In this document: positions 1-12,805 of the stretch, piece after piece
Numbering within the stretch: position 1 is the first letter of the stretch
Layout: the number at the start of each line of letters is the position of its first letter
Made by a program: the position numbers and the translations under genes
Assembly: GCA_010015655.1 (NCBI GenBank)
Contig: ML976689.1
Location: 360,248-424,247, forward strand
Source: Bimuria novae-zelandiae CBS 107.79
Taxonomy: Eukaryota; Ascomycota; Dothideomycetes; Pleosporales; Didymosphaeriaceae
Direction of reading: 5' to 3'
Length of the DNA stretch: 64,000 nt
The notes under the pieces: model-generated
Told to the model about the DNA's origin: nothing
What the model saw: the letters and a program-made list of their open reading frames with translations, nothing else
Database searches by the model: none

Positions 1-3000
1 GACAAGAACCCAGTTACCCGTTGTCGCGGCGTTGGCGATAGCCTTGTCAGCGGTGGCCGCACCTTCATTGGAACCCATGGCAATGTTCGAGCAGGTGACA
101 TGCTCTCGCTCAACCAAATTGTCGACCTTGTAACTGGCATCAAAACCTGGGCTGGAGCTGAGAGCGACTGGGGTGGTTGCGTTGACTTGCTTGACGATAT
201 CGCCTAGGTCGCCACTTGCATCTAGCAGGCCCTTGCCGAATACCTCGGAAACGAAACGCTCAACAGCGGGGACGAAACGGTCCACGCGGAAGAGTTTGAC
301 GAGTATAAGTGCGCGCAATTGTTGGTCGTTCTTGTTGAGGTCTGCCGGCCAGACGGGAGGTACATGGCGATCTGCAAATTCTTCTGCAAGGAATGCTTCC
401 CAGGCGGCACTGTCCGCCTTCTCGAGGTCAGTCTTGAAGACAGGCACCTTCGCTGCACGAACCATGACTTCGTCCTTGCGTTCAGGTTCAGTGGAAAGAT
501 CAACACCTTCCAGGTCATCGTCAAGGATAGTATCGATCAAGGTCTTGTCCATCTTGTATGGTGCAGCTTGAACGAGGAGCATCGCCAGCGTAACGCGATC
601 CTTTTGAAGAAGGGAAAGTGAGGTCCGGCGGTACGAATCAATGAACAAGTCGGTGATGATCTGGTCGATGCGAGGGCCGTGGCCAGTGATGCTCGAGTTC
701 TTGACTTTGCGCAGTACAGTCTCGAAGATTTGTGTGAAGTACTGCAGCGAAAACTGGTAGAAGTGGTTGAGGTGGTGCAGTTGTTCCAACACAGCAAAGA
801 TGGCTGAGCATGAGCGAGCAACCACCATGTATTCCTTCGTAATGTTGTCGACCTCTGTCATTACGCCAGCAGTCTCCGAGACCTTGACTGAAATCTCCGC
901 GGCCTCCTTCTTTAATGTCTCCAGTGTCTCAATGACGCGGTCATCATCAAGAATGTTGCCTTGAGATTCGTTGAGGGCTTGAAGCAGGCGCTTCTCAAGC
1001 TGTCGCAGATGAACAGCAAACTCGCCCTGCATCTTGATGAGATTCGTTCGCCGCTCGTCCACATCAGGTCGCTCAGATTTGAGCACTTCGTTGAGAGTCT
1101 GTGTTTGCAAGCTGCTCTGTGTGACGGTGAAGTTGACGAATGTGGTACGACTGCAGATGTCCGGAGCAAAGTTGGCCGAAGGGTCGCGTGTGGAGAGATA
1201 GAGTTTGAACGAAGGTGAGAAGTCGATCTCCTGTTTGCCAAGCTGGATAAGCACTCGACCTCCCGTCTTCTGGTATTCCTTGTTGAGAACGTGATTAAGG
1301 ATCGGGTCCAGATGTTCAGCATCCTGGATCAAGATGGGGTTACCGAAACGTAGGGAGCTCTCGAGCTGCTTCGTGAACGAATCACTCAAGAAGCTGGTAA
1401 CGGTAAGTCGGCGATCCTTATTCTCGTTCTCTAGGAACTCTTGTGTCCTGCCAGATGGGTCGATGATGAGTGGATACCGGTTGAAGCGCTTGAGGACGAT
1501 CGCATTCTCGGTGCAGAGGTCGTCGACCGGCAAACCGTTGTGCTGCCACGTAAGCCTCTCGTCAGGGGTGGACAAGTATTCGGTCATCGGGTTTGGTGTC
1601 TTGTAAGTGATACCCGAAAGTGAAAGGTGGTGTAACCAGTCCTCCATCATGCCCTTCCTGTACTGTTGATCGTAGTAACCTCCGTATGCGATGAAGGCTG
1701 CGGCTATAAGCACGTCGCCAACAATCGTATCGATCTGGGTATCGAAAGAGCGGCTGCTTTCCTCCCAGCGTACTCGTTCGGAAGAGAGACTGTCGAGCAG
1801 CTTCAAACTACGGTCGACCTTGGACTCGACCGTTGTCATCTCAGCCTTGATAGCCTGGGTTTCGCTGATCAACGCCGCGTATTCCGTCTTGTACTGAGCA
1901 ATGCTGTCCTCTAATTTCTGGATCAACGCTTCAGTCTCCTTCGCCTCATCCCTTGTCACTTGTGAAGCCCTGTCCAGTTCTTCAACCTCGGCGCGAAGAG
2001 GGCCAACACGATCCAAAATATCTGAGAAGTGCACCTGAGCCTCCACCCACTTCACAAGCGGACCGCAAGCCTTTGAAGCGCGATTAACCTTTTCGAAAGT
2101 AAAGTCCTCCTTTGATAGGTATTCCTGCGTCATCTTCTTTCGTAAGGCAGCCGTCATCTGTTTCTCGTTGTCGAAGGTTACGATATTCGCGATGAAGTCA
2201 TCCCTCCTCACAATGGCCACGATAGATCTCCAGTCAGTCACCTTGTTACCCAGAAGCGTGCATACAGCCTCCAGTGCCAATTTGACACCCGTAGGAGGGT
2301 TGCCCATGGAACGGACTTCAGTGAGGTGTTGCCTCTTGATGTTCTGCACAGCCTTCTGTGCCTCGAGAACAGCAGGTTCGGCAGCGGCAAGGTCCCTATC
2401 CACCTCCTCTTGACGCTTCTTGATCGCCTCGTCATCCTTAGCGAGCTGCGCTTTGACCTGAATGGAGCTCGTCTTCTTCTGCTCAGCTTCTCGCTGATCG
2501 GCCACCATGCGCTGCAACTTGTCATTGGCTTCAGCGTCTTTCTTCTCCAGTTGCGTCTTCTTCTGCGCTAGGCTCACGCGAAGTTCTTGAACCTGGTCGA
2601 CAGTCTCGCGAAGCTTCTCCAGACCGACATTGAGATGGCGCTGCTGTTCCTCGAGTTCCTCTCGCTTCTCATTGTACAGTTTGACGTATTGTGCCACGAA
2701 GTCCAGGAAATGACGAGGCGTAAGATATGTCTTTTTGTTCTGTTGCTTTTGTAGTCTATTGTTGAAGCCGTGCAATGAGTGGTGAACGTAGACCATAGCA
2801 TTGACGACGCTCTCACGATGAGACGGTGGAAGAGTGAGACCGCGATAGGCAACGGGAATGCTATCTGGGGCGTTATAGTTGGCTCGATCGAGATCCACCG
2901 ATTGGGTAAGTTCGCTGCCGACCTGGTAGAGCGCTTGGTCGGACCAGTCGCCCATCCAGTTGAGTACGCAACGATTGAACAGAGCAGGACTAGTGGCAGC

Positions 3001-6000
3001 CTTGGATGAGAGTCCTTCTTCTGGTGGGTTCATCGTGAAGACAACGTGGAGGTTCTTGACGATTTGTCCAGTGAACCACTTGTAAAGTTCTTCTTGTGAG
3101 TCGAGAATGGTACCCTGGCGTTGGGCACCTTCTTTAATGGCGGTCATCAAGGCAGCATGTTCGTCCCCTTCGAAAAGACCAGGTACTTCGGCGTTCGCAA
3201 GCAGGGTGTTCATGCGCTCAAGGAACCCAGAGTCCAACACGTTGGCTTCGTCCATGATGAAACAAATCTTTTCGCCTTTGCAACCGCAACGACGAAGCAC
3301 ATTGCGCAGATCTTCGTCGAAGTCCTCGCCAGTGTACTTGCCATGGACCTTGATCTGGTAAACCTTCAGTCCGTTCATCCAGGCAACAAAGCGAGACAAT
3401 GTCGTCTTTCCTGAGCCGCTAACACCGATCAAGATCAGATGACCTTGAGGCTGTCGGAACACACGATCAATGCGGAGGACATGTTCGAGGACGTCGTTGA
3501 AGAGAATCAAGGGCACATCGACTTCCTCCTCACAGAAGGTCTTCAGACGTGCCTTAACGAAGTCGCGTAGCTGATCGCGCTCCACAGGAACGTAATTCTT
3601 AGATAGCCAGTTTGAGAACAGAATTGGCCCGCCAAGTGCCTTGTCTTCGTCAATGGTCGGGAAATGTTCCATGGCGACACGGTGGACACATTCCTCAGTC
3701 CATTTGCGCTCGTCTTCAGCAATGAGACGATCCTGGAACAATCGAAGGGCTTCATGTGCCCAGATCCTTACGAGACCTTCCACGGGGAGCGTTTCAAGTG
3801 GACGAAGAGCCTCGTACACACCGCGGACCCAACGTGTTAACTCACGAGGCGAGTAAACGTAATGCGGTTGGATATCCGGAGTGAATCGCTTCTGTGACTC
3901 GGAGTACAATTGTACCATTGCCTTTGTTAGAGCATCTGCATATCCGCGCAAAGTCGGAATGATCTTCAACACAGCGCTATTGAAGGTGCCGTAGATTTGA
4001 TGTAGCGACTGCTGGCCAGGGTAGTCGACCATAATGAGTGGAGCATGACGAAGGAAACGAAGGCCCATTGGCGTACGGCCAGCGTCCGTAGGAGGGTTGC
4101 AAGCACCAACAAATTGGATGCGATCGAGGGTGACCCAAGTCTTGTCGGAGGTCCTCCAGAAGCCATTCTGCTCTACAAGCTGTCTGAGGAAGGAGATAGC
4201 TCGCTGGGTACCATACTTGTCGGGTGCAGGCAAATTGATTTCGTCGCAGAATATGATAAGCCATCGGCCCACCTGAGTTGGAGATAGTTGCACTCCATTA
4301 AGCGTCTTCTTGTACTCGCAGTATTGTTCGAAAGTCTTGACGAGGAGATCTGGTGTTGTGGCACTGGAAAAGTTAAGGCCCACAACCTCCATGTTGGGCA
4401 GTTTGCGAAGTGCACTGAATAGCGTCATGGTTTTACCGGAACCTGGCGGACCGCAAAGCAAAAGAGGCTTATGCTCGGCTAGCCAGGAGTAAAGGACATC
4501 CTCATGGCGGACGGTATCGAGCGTAGGAATGACCACATCAGTTTGGATGATCGAATGGGTATTGACCTCCATGGTCGGCACCTGGTTCTGCCACATATCC
4601 CATTCAGACTTATCAGCCTTGACATCGAAATCAATCAACGAGCTCGATTCGTTGAGTGGTGGGAGTTCGACATCGGTCATGCCCGCGATAAGATCACCGA
4701 ACTGTTTGCGTTCGGAAAGAGGACAGTCGCCCACAAGGGCCCATACCAAAGCAAGAAGTAGCTTCTTCGATACATAGGCCTCCATCTTCTCATCTTCGAG
4801 CGGAAAGTCTTGGTGTTGGACATTGTACTCGAGCACGTTGCGACAGGCTTTATTGAGAAGCGAAAACAGAGTGTTCAACGCGCGGATCTCAGTGTACTCC
4901 ATAATGTGCTTGAACTTCTTCGCCATACTGAGGGCCTTTTCAATGAAGCGATCCTGGGTGAGCTTGATGAGTAGAAAGCCTGCAATCATGTTTTGTGTGG
5001 CGAGGGTCTTTTGAGACATCTGGCCTGGTGCCACCGAGTCATCTTCGATGTCGTCAAAAGGAACCGTCTTGAGGTTCTCAATGTAATTCTTGATCATCAT
5101 TTCGACTTCGACGGTGTCGTCACTGTACCACACCATACCGCAACGAGAGACGGTAGCCAGTGTAGCGTACTTCAAAGTCTCTACTTCAAACATAATGCGA
5201 ACGTTCGGAGGCAGATTGAGACGCTCACCGTTGGGCAGAGTAAGAAGCTTGTTGTCGTCAAGAACGGAGTTTAAGTTCTCAACCCATTCGGGATCGACGT
5301 CGCCATCAAACACAATCCAATGGCGCTTGGTGTCTTCGCCACGAAGGTTGTCGACTATCTTTCGAAGAATGCTCGTAAACAATCCATCCGTCCATTCGCG
5401 CGTGGTGCTGTCCATGCTTCCGTACAGCTCTTCCTTGGACATGACTTTCGGGTCGATGACATGGCAGACTCCTTCTACACCTTCGACAGTTTGGAGTGCA
5501 GAAAGCAAAGTCTTCCAGGAAGCCGATTTACCAGAACCGGAAGAGCCGACCATCATAACACCGTGATGTAACTTTTGGATCTGATACAGCTGGATGATCT
5601 TGGTCATCCATGCATCGCTGACAACGAACTTGGAAGCTTCGGCTGACTTGCGAATAGCGTCTTGTAGCTTGTCGAGAGGAGCGGGAATGTACTCGACTCC
5701 AGGAAACGAATTTCCTTCAATGGACTTCATGATCTCCACGTCAGAAGCAATCAACTTTGGCGCCATGGTCTCGCGCAAGCTTTGAATAATGATCTGAGGC
5801 TCCATGACGGCTTCATCAGCCTCTCGCGTCTCTTGTGTAGCGATGCGGGCTCGCTTGAGACCACCAGAGCTGACGAGCACACTCTTTAACGCACGAAGAC
5901 CGAAGTCGTAGTGGGCTTGCTTCGAAAGTTGGCCAGAGCACTTGTCGAAGAACGGCACAACTTGTTTCGACAGCTCCTTCGCTTGAGAGAAACCCTGAGA

Positions 6001-9000
6001 GTAGAGCATGACTTCAGAAATGAGCTCTTTGTCCGGTTTCGACATGGCGACGCTTCGGAAGAGCTTCTTCAAGTTGTCAGGCAAATTCGAACGTCCAGCA
6101 TATCCAGGATTCATGGTAATGAAGATGCCAGTGTTGAGATTGACTCTAAGCTGGCGGCCGATGAGATCAATTTGGGCTTTTTCGTCTTCGGCGCCAGTAC
6201 GCAGACCCAGCTGAATGTTTTGAATCTGCTGAGAGACGGCAGACAAAATACGCTCTTCAAGACGGTTGAACTCATCGAAACAACCCCAAGCACCGACTTG
6301 GCAGATACCGAGGAAAATCCGACCCATGGCTTGAAAATCGAATGTATCGTCACAGCAGAAGACGAGAGTGAAGCGGCCAAGCTGAACACCCAGAGCCTTG
6401 ACTGACTCCGTCTTACCAGTACCTGCAGGTCCATACGGAGAGCCTCCAAGACGTTGGCACAACGCTTGCGTGAGTGTGAGGAAACAGCGATCGGTGAGTG
6501 GAGTGCGGACTAAACGTTCTGCCACACCAAGGTATTCATAGCCATAGTCGATGACGGCGTTTGCCATTTTGATCTTCATGCGTTGGAGCAATTCGTTGTT
6601 AGGCTCATACATGTAACGCATGGTGAGTAGCCACAAGTGGTGAGTGGGCGAGCTTGCTCCAACTTTCTGGAGCTTGTGGATGACATCTCGCTGATGAACG
6701 AACTCGGTAATCAGATGCTCACACTTCCGTCGCTGGATGGCTTCCAGGTCTCCTAGTACGGAAGTTGCAAGCATTTTCAGGATGTTGACTTGCTTCTCGT
6801 ACAGTTGCGGCAGCGAAGTGCCTTCTTCTGTAAGGGACTTCTCAACTGCGTGTGACCAAGCAATTTGCGTTCCGAGTACGACGACCTGCGCAGGATACTT
6901 GTTGATGTAAGCGTCAAAAGCTTCGGGATCCATGGCATCTGGTGCCATCAGCTGCTCAAACTCCTGGTAAGCTTCGAACGAGAGCTCGGCTAGCGTCGTT
7001 TTCATGCTCAGTTCCAAAGCACCAAGCCACTCGTTGATTCGCGGAGTCTTGATCAGCGAGATCTCTTTCCGGAGCATCACCTCTTCACCCTCCTTGGAGG
7101 TAAAGCCGGTGATGATGCCATCCTCATCTGTGATCAGGCCTGAGATGCCAGCGAACATCTTCCTGAGGTGCTTGGCAATGCGGAGCGTGTCATTGCTGTT
7201 TCCGATGATCTCGAGAAGATCTTCATCGCCGACGAAGTAGAAGCGTGGGAAAGATACACGTTCTCGCTCCAGGTATTCTCCGAGAGCTTTCTGGATCTTG
7301 TTGAGTAATTCCGCAAGGCGTTCAAGTGACTTCTGCACACCAGAGATATTGAGCACTTCGAGAACGAAAGGCTGCCGTGACACCTTCTTCATGACGGATA
7401 AGAACTCGGAGTTGATGTTCTGGAAACGCGAAGACTCCATCGGCAGTAGGTGTTTGATGTCGGCGTTGCCCGTAAAGACACCTTCGAGATACACCCATTG
7501 ACGCTGTACATCAATCCAAACATCGAAGAGCACGTGTACACGGTTGAGCTTGTCCTCCCATGCTGACGCGTCCTCCTCGAACTCCTTGTAGTAGGGCGAA
7601 TGTCCCATGGCTTGCAGCGAGTTCAAATTCTCGCTACACTTTGCGAAAAGATCATCCCAGCCACGGATTAGGCGGCACTTGTTCTGATAGTTGACAAGCT
7701 CCAGATTGTAGTTCTGCCAAGTCTCGCGCACCTGCTTCAAGAACTCTTCCAGCGCCATTTCACCTTGAGCTTGGGTGATGACATCGCGGATAATCATCTC
7801 ACTGGGCCCGAGTTTGAGGTCCCAAACATCACCTAAGGTCATGGAAATTGCAGAGTATCGCTTGGAGGGTTTGAGCTGTTTGAAAATACGCGCCCAATGT
7901 CGCTCGCGCACAGCATCTGACCGGAGGTCGCTGAGAATGGCGTTCTCTTTGAGAAGCTGCTTCAAGGTCGACTGGACATACTCAAAGGCCTGGTACTGGC
8001 GCATTCGTGCTGGCATGTCTTTCGTCATCTTGAGGAGATTATCGAGGTTCTGGCGCAGCTTGCGGGGCTGAATGCTATTCCACAAGGTTTCGCGAAGCGC
8101 GTCGATGCTTTCCCAAATTGTAGCAAGAGACGCCCATACCGACTTGAAATCTTGCACTTCTTCCAGGACAGCATTGAGAGCCGATTCACCCGATTTTGAA
8201 AGGTTGAGAGCGTCCTTCGCCTTGGAGATATTCTCCGACTCGGTCCGCAGCTGGTTCATCTTCTTGTCAAAGGTTTCGAGAGTTGACGAGGCTTCGGCAG
8301 GGCGGATGTTGCCAGCGACTGGTTTCTGTTCGCTCCACTCCGCAATGATGTCGGCAATCTTCTGGTTCACGACCTTGTCTTCAGCCTCGATCTTACCTCG
8401 TAGAGCGTCCCTCTGGTCGTTAGCAATCTTTGACTTTCGCTCCAGAACGTCGGTGAGCATTTGCCACTCGTGGTCAATTTGGTCCATGTGAAGCCAGCTA
8501 GACGGAGTCTGATATCGCTGGCGCACGAGCGTAGAATTGCCCTGTCGGAATACTTCGATCTCGGGCTCCCACTCCAAGACCTTGCGCTTCGACTGCTCGA
8601 CGACGGTGATAAACGAAACAGCTTGCGCTGTTGAAGAAGCTTCCAATGTTTGCATTTCCAGCTCTTTACGTGCCTTCTCGATTTGCGCAAAGACATCCAG
8701 CATGCGTTCCCCAAGCCTGCCGGCAAACTTGACGAGAATTTCTTGCTGCCATTGGTCATACTTGGCGCTGACCTTATTCTGCACCTGCTCGTAGTCGACC
8801 GTAACATAACCAAATTGGCGGCTGATGTCGGATGTATCAAACGTGTCACGGGTCTTGCGAATCTCCTGAAGCAGCTGCAGCCAGCGCGACAAATCTTCGC
8901 CAAGGATCTCGTAGACGTGGTCGGACTGAAGATCCCAGAGCGACTGGAACTGCAACCATTCATCTACGTAGGAGGAGATATCGTGGAGTTTCCCTTCTAT

Positions 9001-12000
9001 GGCGCCGTACACTTGAATCAAAGACTCTGTGCACAGGCTGGCTAAATTGGAGAACTGGTTGTTAGAGGCATGGTCCACCGCGTCCACTCGCATCTCGTAT
9101 CGGGAGGCCTTGATTTTCTGCAGGGTGCAAATAACCGCAAGCCATTGTTGAAGCTGCTCCAACCAACTAGCACGAGCATATTCGACTGGAGGGTTCAAGT
9201 AGATGACCTGGTTACGCATGGTGATTTCCAACGTCAAGCGGGAGAGTGATGGCTTCTCCTCAGCAATTTCGACTAGTGCGGGTTGGCTGACGGGTCGTCG
9301 CTCTTCGTCTTTATCGACGTTGGTGAAGACCTCGATCCACTGCGCAATAGCGCGAGTCAGTCGAACGAGCAGAATGCCCTCGATGCGCGAGTTCATAGCA
9401 GCTACCCATGTCCCCAAGTTGGCATAGTTCTCAAGATTGAGCTGGTCGACCGAGCGTTGCACGATTTCCAGGTGCTGTCGGAAAGCGTCGGCATTGTACG
9501 GGCAAGTCTCTAGATCCTTCAATGCCTTTTGAACTGTCGTGTTGATGACAACGAGAGTGGCGACTTTTGTCTGCAATAGCGAAGTAGACGCAGCAAACTC
9601 TCGCACAAACTGAACGTGCTTGCTCTCGGTCCGCACGCTGCCAGATGTGCCATTGGGGAAAGCAGACTGTCGAATATGGAGATCGTATGCGTGGACAAAA
9701 GATTCCCATTTGAGAGGCACACCCTTTCCAACCAGACCTTGCACGTCGTTGAGATATCCGTTGAGCAATAGAGCAACACCTATCAGCTCCGCGATGGATT
9801 GGATCGTCTGGGTGTATGTTCGCACGCTCTCCATCAAACTGACAGCATACGGATATACTCGCTTGGCTTCCTTGGAGATGTTGTTAATCCCGTGGGGCAC
9901 TTGGTAGCCTCGCCAGGTCAAGTTCCGAACTTCTTTGAAGAGCGCAATGACTTGTGCATTGAAGTTAACGTGCAACTGAAGAATGTTCCCAGCTGCGCGA
10001 TTTCGGCTAACAAGGAACAAACGACCTGATATCGACAATTTCTGGCGGGCCACAGACTGTATCCAGGACTCAAAGATTGGTCGAGTGTCGAGCTTCTTCT
10101 TGAACATGCTGCTCTCAGCCTGCAATTTTTGCCCTTCGGCATGCAATGCCCACTCCTTTCCGAGAATGTCTTCGACTTTGCCCATGTAGTTCTCCAGCTG
10201 TGTCTCGATCTGACGGGCCCATATTACCGCGCCAGACACGGGCGGGAAGTCGCGCAGTTGCGCCATGGCGTGCGCCTCGGAGTTGCCATACTGACGCTTG
10301 AATCGCTCGTGGAGCGCAGAGATGTCCTGCTTGACGTTTTCGATAAGTTGGGTCTGGTACTCAGAGATAGCTCCTCGGATCTTCGGACGCACGAAAAGCG
10401 GATTGAATTTTGAGAAGACGCGGAACATCTCGTTGGCTGTCTTCGCGGTACCAAGACGATCCCTGAGCCTGGCAATGATGGAGTTCTCGACACGTGAAGT
10501 GCGCTCATTGTACTTCTGCTCAGCCTGTTCGAAAAGACGAGTGCCTTCTGGCTCTACGTCAAGCACATCCACGTCCTTTAGCACGTCATATGCCTTCTCC
10601 ACTTCTTTCACGGCATCAACATCGCCCATCTCTTCGACAAACACAGCTTGGTTGTCCTCGACGCCATCAGAGAATGCTGCCAGCGAGGATTGCGATCCTA
10701 GAACGGTCACAATGGTGCGTTGCAGCTGTTCATGGTTCTTCCGGAATGTGGAAACGTAACGAATGCGCTCCTCGGTCGGTCGGTGACGAGCAGTGAACTT
10801 GATCGGAATAAACTTCTCGTTTCGTCGCCTGGTAACCTCGCGAGCAACATTGGTGAACTCCTTTACATCGTCGTCCCACGTCTGCCAGATTTTCTCAGCG
10901 ACTTCCATCACGGATTGAAATTCAGGGTAGTCCATTGCCATCAACTCCTTCCCTCGTAGCAGATCATGCAAGACCTTGTCAAGGTCCGCCGAGATAGCCT
11001 CTACCAGGGGCAGGGCACGTTCGACTGGGTAAGGACAGATGCGAAGCTTCTTATTCATGTGAGTAAAGATTTGATGAATAGCTTCTTCAACCTTGTGTAG
11101 CGACGTGGCAGAAAGCAGCTCTCCAATGGGGAATTCGCGCATCAGCTGGTTGTATTTGGACACCTTTTCATGGGTTTCCTTCAAGCCAGTATCCGCGCTG
11201 AAACTGACAGTCGCCTGAAAGCGCTTCGCATTCTTAAGGACGTCTAGCGTTAATTTAACGCCAGGACTCCTCAGCTGCGCTTCGATCTCATCTAAGCGGG
11301 CCTCCATTGACAACCAAAAGTTGATCTCTTGCGTCGCCGTGCCAGTCGACACTTGCCGGTTGGTCTTGGTTATGGTTTGTATCGACTTGATCCATCCATT
11401 GACAGTAGACTGCAAGCCGTTCAAGAAGCCGCTGTCTGTCACGATAGCGGCAGGGAAATAGTCTGGCGACGGCGACTTCTTCTCCGCTTCTGCACTCTCC
11501 ACCGCAGCCTTGATCATAGGGTGCAATGGCAATAGCAACTGCGGAATCTCCACATTGTCCCCCAAATTACTCAGCGTCAAGTCCAGCTCACGGAACTTCC
11601 TCTGCGCAGCCGGGATACCAGATCTGGCTTCGTTGTCACCCTTCAAAGACGTTCCCGCCAAGCTCTGCTGGCCTTTGGTAAAGGTATTAAAGTATGGTTG
11701 AACCGAATTAAGTAGTAGCGAACGAATGAATTCGTATGGAGAAGCATTCTTCGATGAAGCGGTATTGAAAGCTGAAAAGCCGGGCAGTGTCGTTATCTGC
11801 ACTTGTTCGGTAATGGGTATCGCAGGATCTATGGGTATCGGTCGCTTGGAAATGACAACGAACGCCGTGCACGTGGGAGAATCTACAAGTTCAGAAGAAA
11901 GAGTGTAAGAAAAATGCTGTGTGACGCCTGTTGCTGCGGTTAGCGGGGCCACTCTCTGGTAGTTGATCAACCGCTGCCTACCATTTGCGCCGTCGAGCCC

Positions 12001-12273
12001 ATCGGTGTGGTGTTCATCCGGCCTGTCCCTCACCAAGTAGATGACCTGCTGCGACTCTAGCGCAAACCGAGTGCAGCGCTGGAGGGTGTCGTCGATCTTG
12101 GAGTCGGAGAGCAGACTGCCGGGTGCGCGAAGGTCTGCGCTTGAGGCGCCGAGGTTGACCTCAAGGACCTTCTCGACATAGTCGACGATGATTTGCGGGT
12201 CGATCGCGGGTGGTGCTGGACTGGGCGAGCGAATGCTGCCGTTGGCCGCCCCTGGAGCCAGCGGTGCCTCCAT
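1..12273 (-). CDS. nudA: Cytoplasmic dynein heavy chain (partial; C-terminus beyond window)
   Basis: Motor subunit of cytoplasmic dynein, an AAA+ ATPase that moves cargo and nuclei towards microtubule minus ends. The ATG is at 12273 and the frame runs to base 1 with no intron apparent in my reading, giving 4091 codons. Fungal family members are about 4350 residues, so roughly 260 C-terminal residues are missing. An N-terminal tail and linker fill about residues 1-1850. Four P-loops follow: AAA1 GPAGTGKT (1948-1955), AAA2 GSSGSGKS (2243-2250), AAA3 GPPGSGKT (2608-2615) and AAA4 GVSGSGKT (2950-2957). A coiled-coil stalk comes next, with the microtubule-binding tip near residue 3320 ([14 protein letters not shown]). 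Four P-loops and the tip sequence identify the cytoplasmic class 1 heavy chain. The symbol follows Aspergillus usage (yeast DYN1). Expression is presumably constitutive. I see no damage. Confidence 0.97.
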   Translation of the reverse strand, partial: MEAPLAPGAANGSIRSPSPAPPAIDPQIIVDYVEKVLEVNLGASSADLRAPGSLLSDSKIDDTLQRCTRFALESQQVIYLVRDRPDEHHTDGLDGANGRQRLINYQRVAPLTAATGVTQHFSYTLSSELVDSPTCTAFVVISKRPIPIDPAIPITEQVQITTLPGFSAFNTASSKNASPYEFIRSLLLNSVQPYFNTFTKGQQSLAGTSLKGDNEARSGIPAAQRKFRELDLTLSNLGDNVEIPQLLLPLHPMIKAAVESAEAEKKSPSPDYFPAAIVTDSGFLNGLQSTVNGWIKSIQTITKTNRQVSTGTATQEINFWLSMEARLDEIEAQLRSPGVKLTLDVLKNAKRFQATVSFSADTGLKETHEKVSKYNQLMREFPIGELLSATSLHKVEEAIHQIFTHMNKKLRICPYPVERALPLVEAISADLDKVLHDLLRGKELMAMDYPEFQSVMEVAEKIWQTWDDDVKEFTNVAREVTRRRNEKFIPIKFTARHRPTEERIRYVSTFRKNHEQLQRTIVTVLGSQSSLAAFSDGVEDNQAVFVEEMGDVDAVKEVEKAYDVLKDVDVLDVEPEGTRLFEQAEQKYNERTSRVENSIIARLRDRLGTAKTANEMFRVFSKFNPLFVRPKIRGAISEYQTQLIENVKQDISALHERFKRQYGNSEAHAMAQLRDFPPVSGAVIWARQIETQLENYMGKVEDILGKEWALHAEGQKLQAESSMFKKKLDTRPIFESWIQSVARQKLSISGRLFLVSRNRAAGNILQLHVNFNAQVIALFKEVRNLTWRGYQVPHGINNISKEAKRVYPYAVSLMESVRTYTQTIQSIAELIGVALLLNGYLNDVQGLVGKGVPLKWESFVHAYDLHIRQSAFPNGTSGSVRTESKHVQFVREFAASTSLLQTKVATLVVINTTVQKALKDLETCPYNADAFRQHLEIVQRSVDQLNLENYANLGTWVAAMNSRIEGILLVRLTRAIAQWIEVFTNVDKDEERRPVSQPALVEIAEEKPSLSRLTLEITMRNQVIYLNPPVEYARASWLEQLQQWLAVICTLQKIKASRYEMRVDAVDHASNNQFSNLASLCTESLIQVYGAIEGKLHDISSYVDEWLQFQSLWDLQSDHVYEILGEDLSRWLQLLQEIRKTRDTFDTSDISRQFGYVTVDYEQVQNKVSAKYDQWQQEILVKFAGRLGERMLDVFAQIEKARKELEMQTLEASSTAQAVSFITVVEQSKRKVLEWEPEIEVFRQGNSTLVRQRYQTPSSWLHMDQIDHEWQMLTDVLERKSKIANDQRDALRGKIEAEDKVVNQKIADIIAEWSEQKPVAGNIRPAEASSTLETFDKKMNQLRTESENISKAKDALNLSKSGESALNAVLEEVQDFKSVWASLATIWESIDALRETLWNSIQPRKLRQNLDNLLKMTKDMPARMRQYQAFEYVQSTLKQLLKENAILSDLRSDAVRERHWARIFKQLKPSKRYSAISMTLGDVWDLKLGPSEMIIRDVITQAQGEMALEEFLKQVRETWQNYNLELVNYQNKCRLIRGWDDLFAKCSENLNSLQAMGHSPYYKEFEEDASAWEDKLNRVHVLFDVWIDVQRQWVYLEGVFTGNADIKHLLPMESSRFQNINSEFLSVMKKVSRQPFVLEVLNISGVQKSLERLAELLNKIQKALGEYLERERVSFPRFYFVGDEDLLEIIGNSNDTLRIAKHLRKMFAGISGLITDEDGIITGFTSKEGEEVMLRKEISLIKTPRINEWLGALELSMKTTLAELSFEAYQEFEQLMAPDAMDPEAFDAYINKYPAQVVVLGTQIAWSHAVEKSLTEEGTSLPQLYEKQVNILKMLATSVLGDLEAIQRRKCEHLITEFVHQRDVIHKLQKVGASSPTHHLWLLTMRYMYEPNNELLQRMKIKMANAVIDYGYEYLGVAERLVRTPLTDRCFLTLTQALCQRLGGSPYGPAGTGKTESVKALGVQLGRFTLVFCCDDTFDFQAMGRIFLGICQVGAWGCFDEFNRLEERILSAVSQQIQNIQLGLRTGAEDEKAQIDLIGRQLRVNLNTGIFITMNPGYAGRSNLPDNLKKLFRSVAMSKPDKELISEVMLYSQGFSQAKELSKQVVPFFDKCSGQLSKQAHYDFGLRALKSVLVSSGGLKRARIATQETREADEAVMEPQIIIQSLRETMAPKLIASDVEIMKSIEGNSFPGVEYIPAPLDKLQDAIRKSAEASKFVVSDAWMTKIIQLYQIQKLHHGVMMVGSSGSGKSASWKTLLSALQTVEGVEGVCHVIDPKVMSKEELYGSMDSTTREWTDGLFTSILRKIVDNLRGEDTKRHWIVFDGDVDPEWVENLNSVLDDNKLLTLPNGERLNLPPNVRIMFEVETLKYATLATVSRCGMVWYSDDTVEVEMMIKNYIENLKTVPFDDIEDDSVAPGQMSQKTLATQNMIAGFLLIKLTQDRFIEKALSMAKKFKHIMEYTEIRALNTLFSLLNKACRNVLEYNVQHQDFPLEDEKMEAYVSKKLLLALVWALVGDCPLSERKQFGDLIAGMTDVELPPLNESSSLIDFDVKADKSEWDMWQNQVPTMEVNTHSIIQTDVVIPTLDTVRHEDVLYSWLAEHKPLLLCGPPGSGKTMTLFSALRKLPNMEVVGLNFSSATTPDLLVKTFEQYCEYKKTLNGVQLSPTQVGRWLIIFCDEINLPAPDKYGTQRAISFLRQLVEQNGFWRTSDKTWVTLDRIQFVGACNPPTDAGRTPMGLRFLRHAPLIMVDYPGQQSLHQIYGTFNSAVLKIIPTLRGYADALTKAMVQLYSESQKRFTPDIQPHYVYSPRELTRWVRGVYEALRPLETLPVEGLVRIWAHEALRLFQDRLIAEDERKWTEECVHRVAMEHFPTIDEDKALGGPILFSNWLSKNYVPVERDQLRDFVKARLKTFCEEEVDVPLILFNDVLEHVLRIDRVFRQPQGHLILIGVSGSGKTTLSRFVAWMNGLKVYQIKVHGKYTGEDFDEDLRNVLRRCGCKGEKICFIMDEANVLDSGFLERMNTLLANAEVPGLFEGDEHAALMTAIKEGAQRQGTILDSQEELYKWFTGQIVKNLHVVFTMNPPEEGLSSKAATSPALFNRCVLNWMGDWSDQALYQVGSELTQSVDLDRANYNAPDSIPVAYRGLTLPPSHRESVVNAMVYVHHSLHGFNNRLQKQQNKKTYLTPRHFLDFVAQYVKLYNEKREELEEQQRHLNVGLEKLRETVDQVQELRVSLAQKKTQLEKKDAEANDKLQRMVADQREAEQKKTSSIQVKAQLAKDDEAIKKRQEEVDRDLAAAEPAVLEAQKAVQNIKRQHLTEVRSMGNPPTGVKLALEAVCTLLGNKVTDWRSIVAIVRRDDFIANIVTFDNEKQMTAALRKKMTQEYLSKEDFTFEKVNRASKACGPLVKWVEAQVHFSDILDRVGPLRAEVEELDRASQVTRDEAKETEALIQKLEDSIAQYKTEYAALISETQAIKAEMTTVESKVDRSLKLLDSLSSERVRWEESSRSFDTQIDTIVGDVLIAAAFIAYGGYYDQQYRKGMMEDWLHHLSLSGITYKTPNPMTEYLSTPDERLTWQHNGLPVDDLCTENAIVLKRFNRYPLIIDPSGRTQEFLENENKDRRLTVTSFLSDSFTKQLESSLRFGNPILIQDAEHLDPILNHVLNKEYQKTGGRVLIQLGKQEIDFSPSFKLYLSTRDPSANFAPDICSRTTFVNFTVTQSSLQTQTLNEVLKSERPDVDERRTNLIKMQGEFAVHLRQLEKRLLQALNESQGNILDDDRVIETLETLKKEAAEISVKVSETAGVMTEVDNITKEYMVVARSCSAIFAVLEQLHHLNHFYQFSLQYFTQIFETVLRKVKNSSITGHGPRIDQIITDLFIDSYRRTSLSLLQKDRVTLAMLLVQAAPYKMDKTLIDTILDDDLEGVDLSTEPERKDEVMVRAAKVPVFKTDLEKADSAAWEAFLAEEFADRHVPPVWPADLNKNDQQLRALILVKLFRVDRFVPAVERFVSEVFGKGLLDASGDLGDIVKQVNATTPVALSSSPGFDASYKVDNLVEREHVTCSNIAMGSNEGAATADKAIANAATTGNWVLV

Positions 12274-12805
12274 ATCGTTGTTTAGTTGTAGTTTTGGGAC
12301 ACAAACATGTGTCTCGCCGCTTCCTTTCGGGGTAGTGGAAGGGCGACGCGGGGTATTAGGTGTGACAGTAGTAAAGGAGGGTGCGGGCAGCCCAGAAACG
12401 ACGGTTGTCAAAAAAGAGTGCCCCAAAGGCAAGAGAGACGAAAGTCGGGGAGACGCGACGAGGAGGTCCGTGCGACGTACGCGGAGAGTCCAACGTCCAA
12501 CGCACCAACGCGCAGGGGTCTGGATCAGACACGATCGTGATTGGTGTTCGATCGCGATAAAACAAATGCCACCTTCCAGAAGGATTCCACTGAGCTGGCA
12601 GAAAAGATAGCGTAGATGGCTTGCAGCGCCCTGAGTCACGGCCTGTTTGTTGTTTCTCTCACTTGTTTACTGAACGCGCGCAAGCCCCGCCTTGACCACG
12701 GAAGGCGCGCCCAAGCTCGCACGTGACTAATCGTGGCAGACGCGCGGTAGAGTGTCTCGCTTTTGGCAAAATTATTCGTAACACATGAATGCGGCTGTAC
12801 AGCAG
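12274..12805. other. Intergenic region between dynein and CLC genes
   Basis: About 530 bp of ordinary base composition holds the dynein 5' flank and the CLC 3' flank; both genes are on the minus strand. Short open frames here lack recognisable domains. I see no RNA gene or repeat. Confidence 0.6.
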
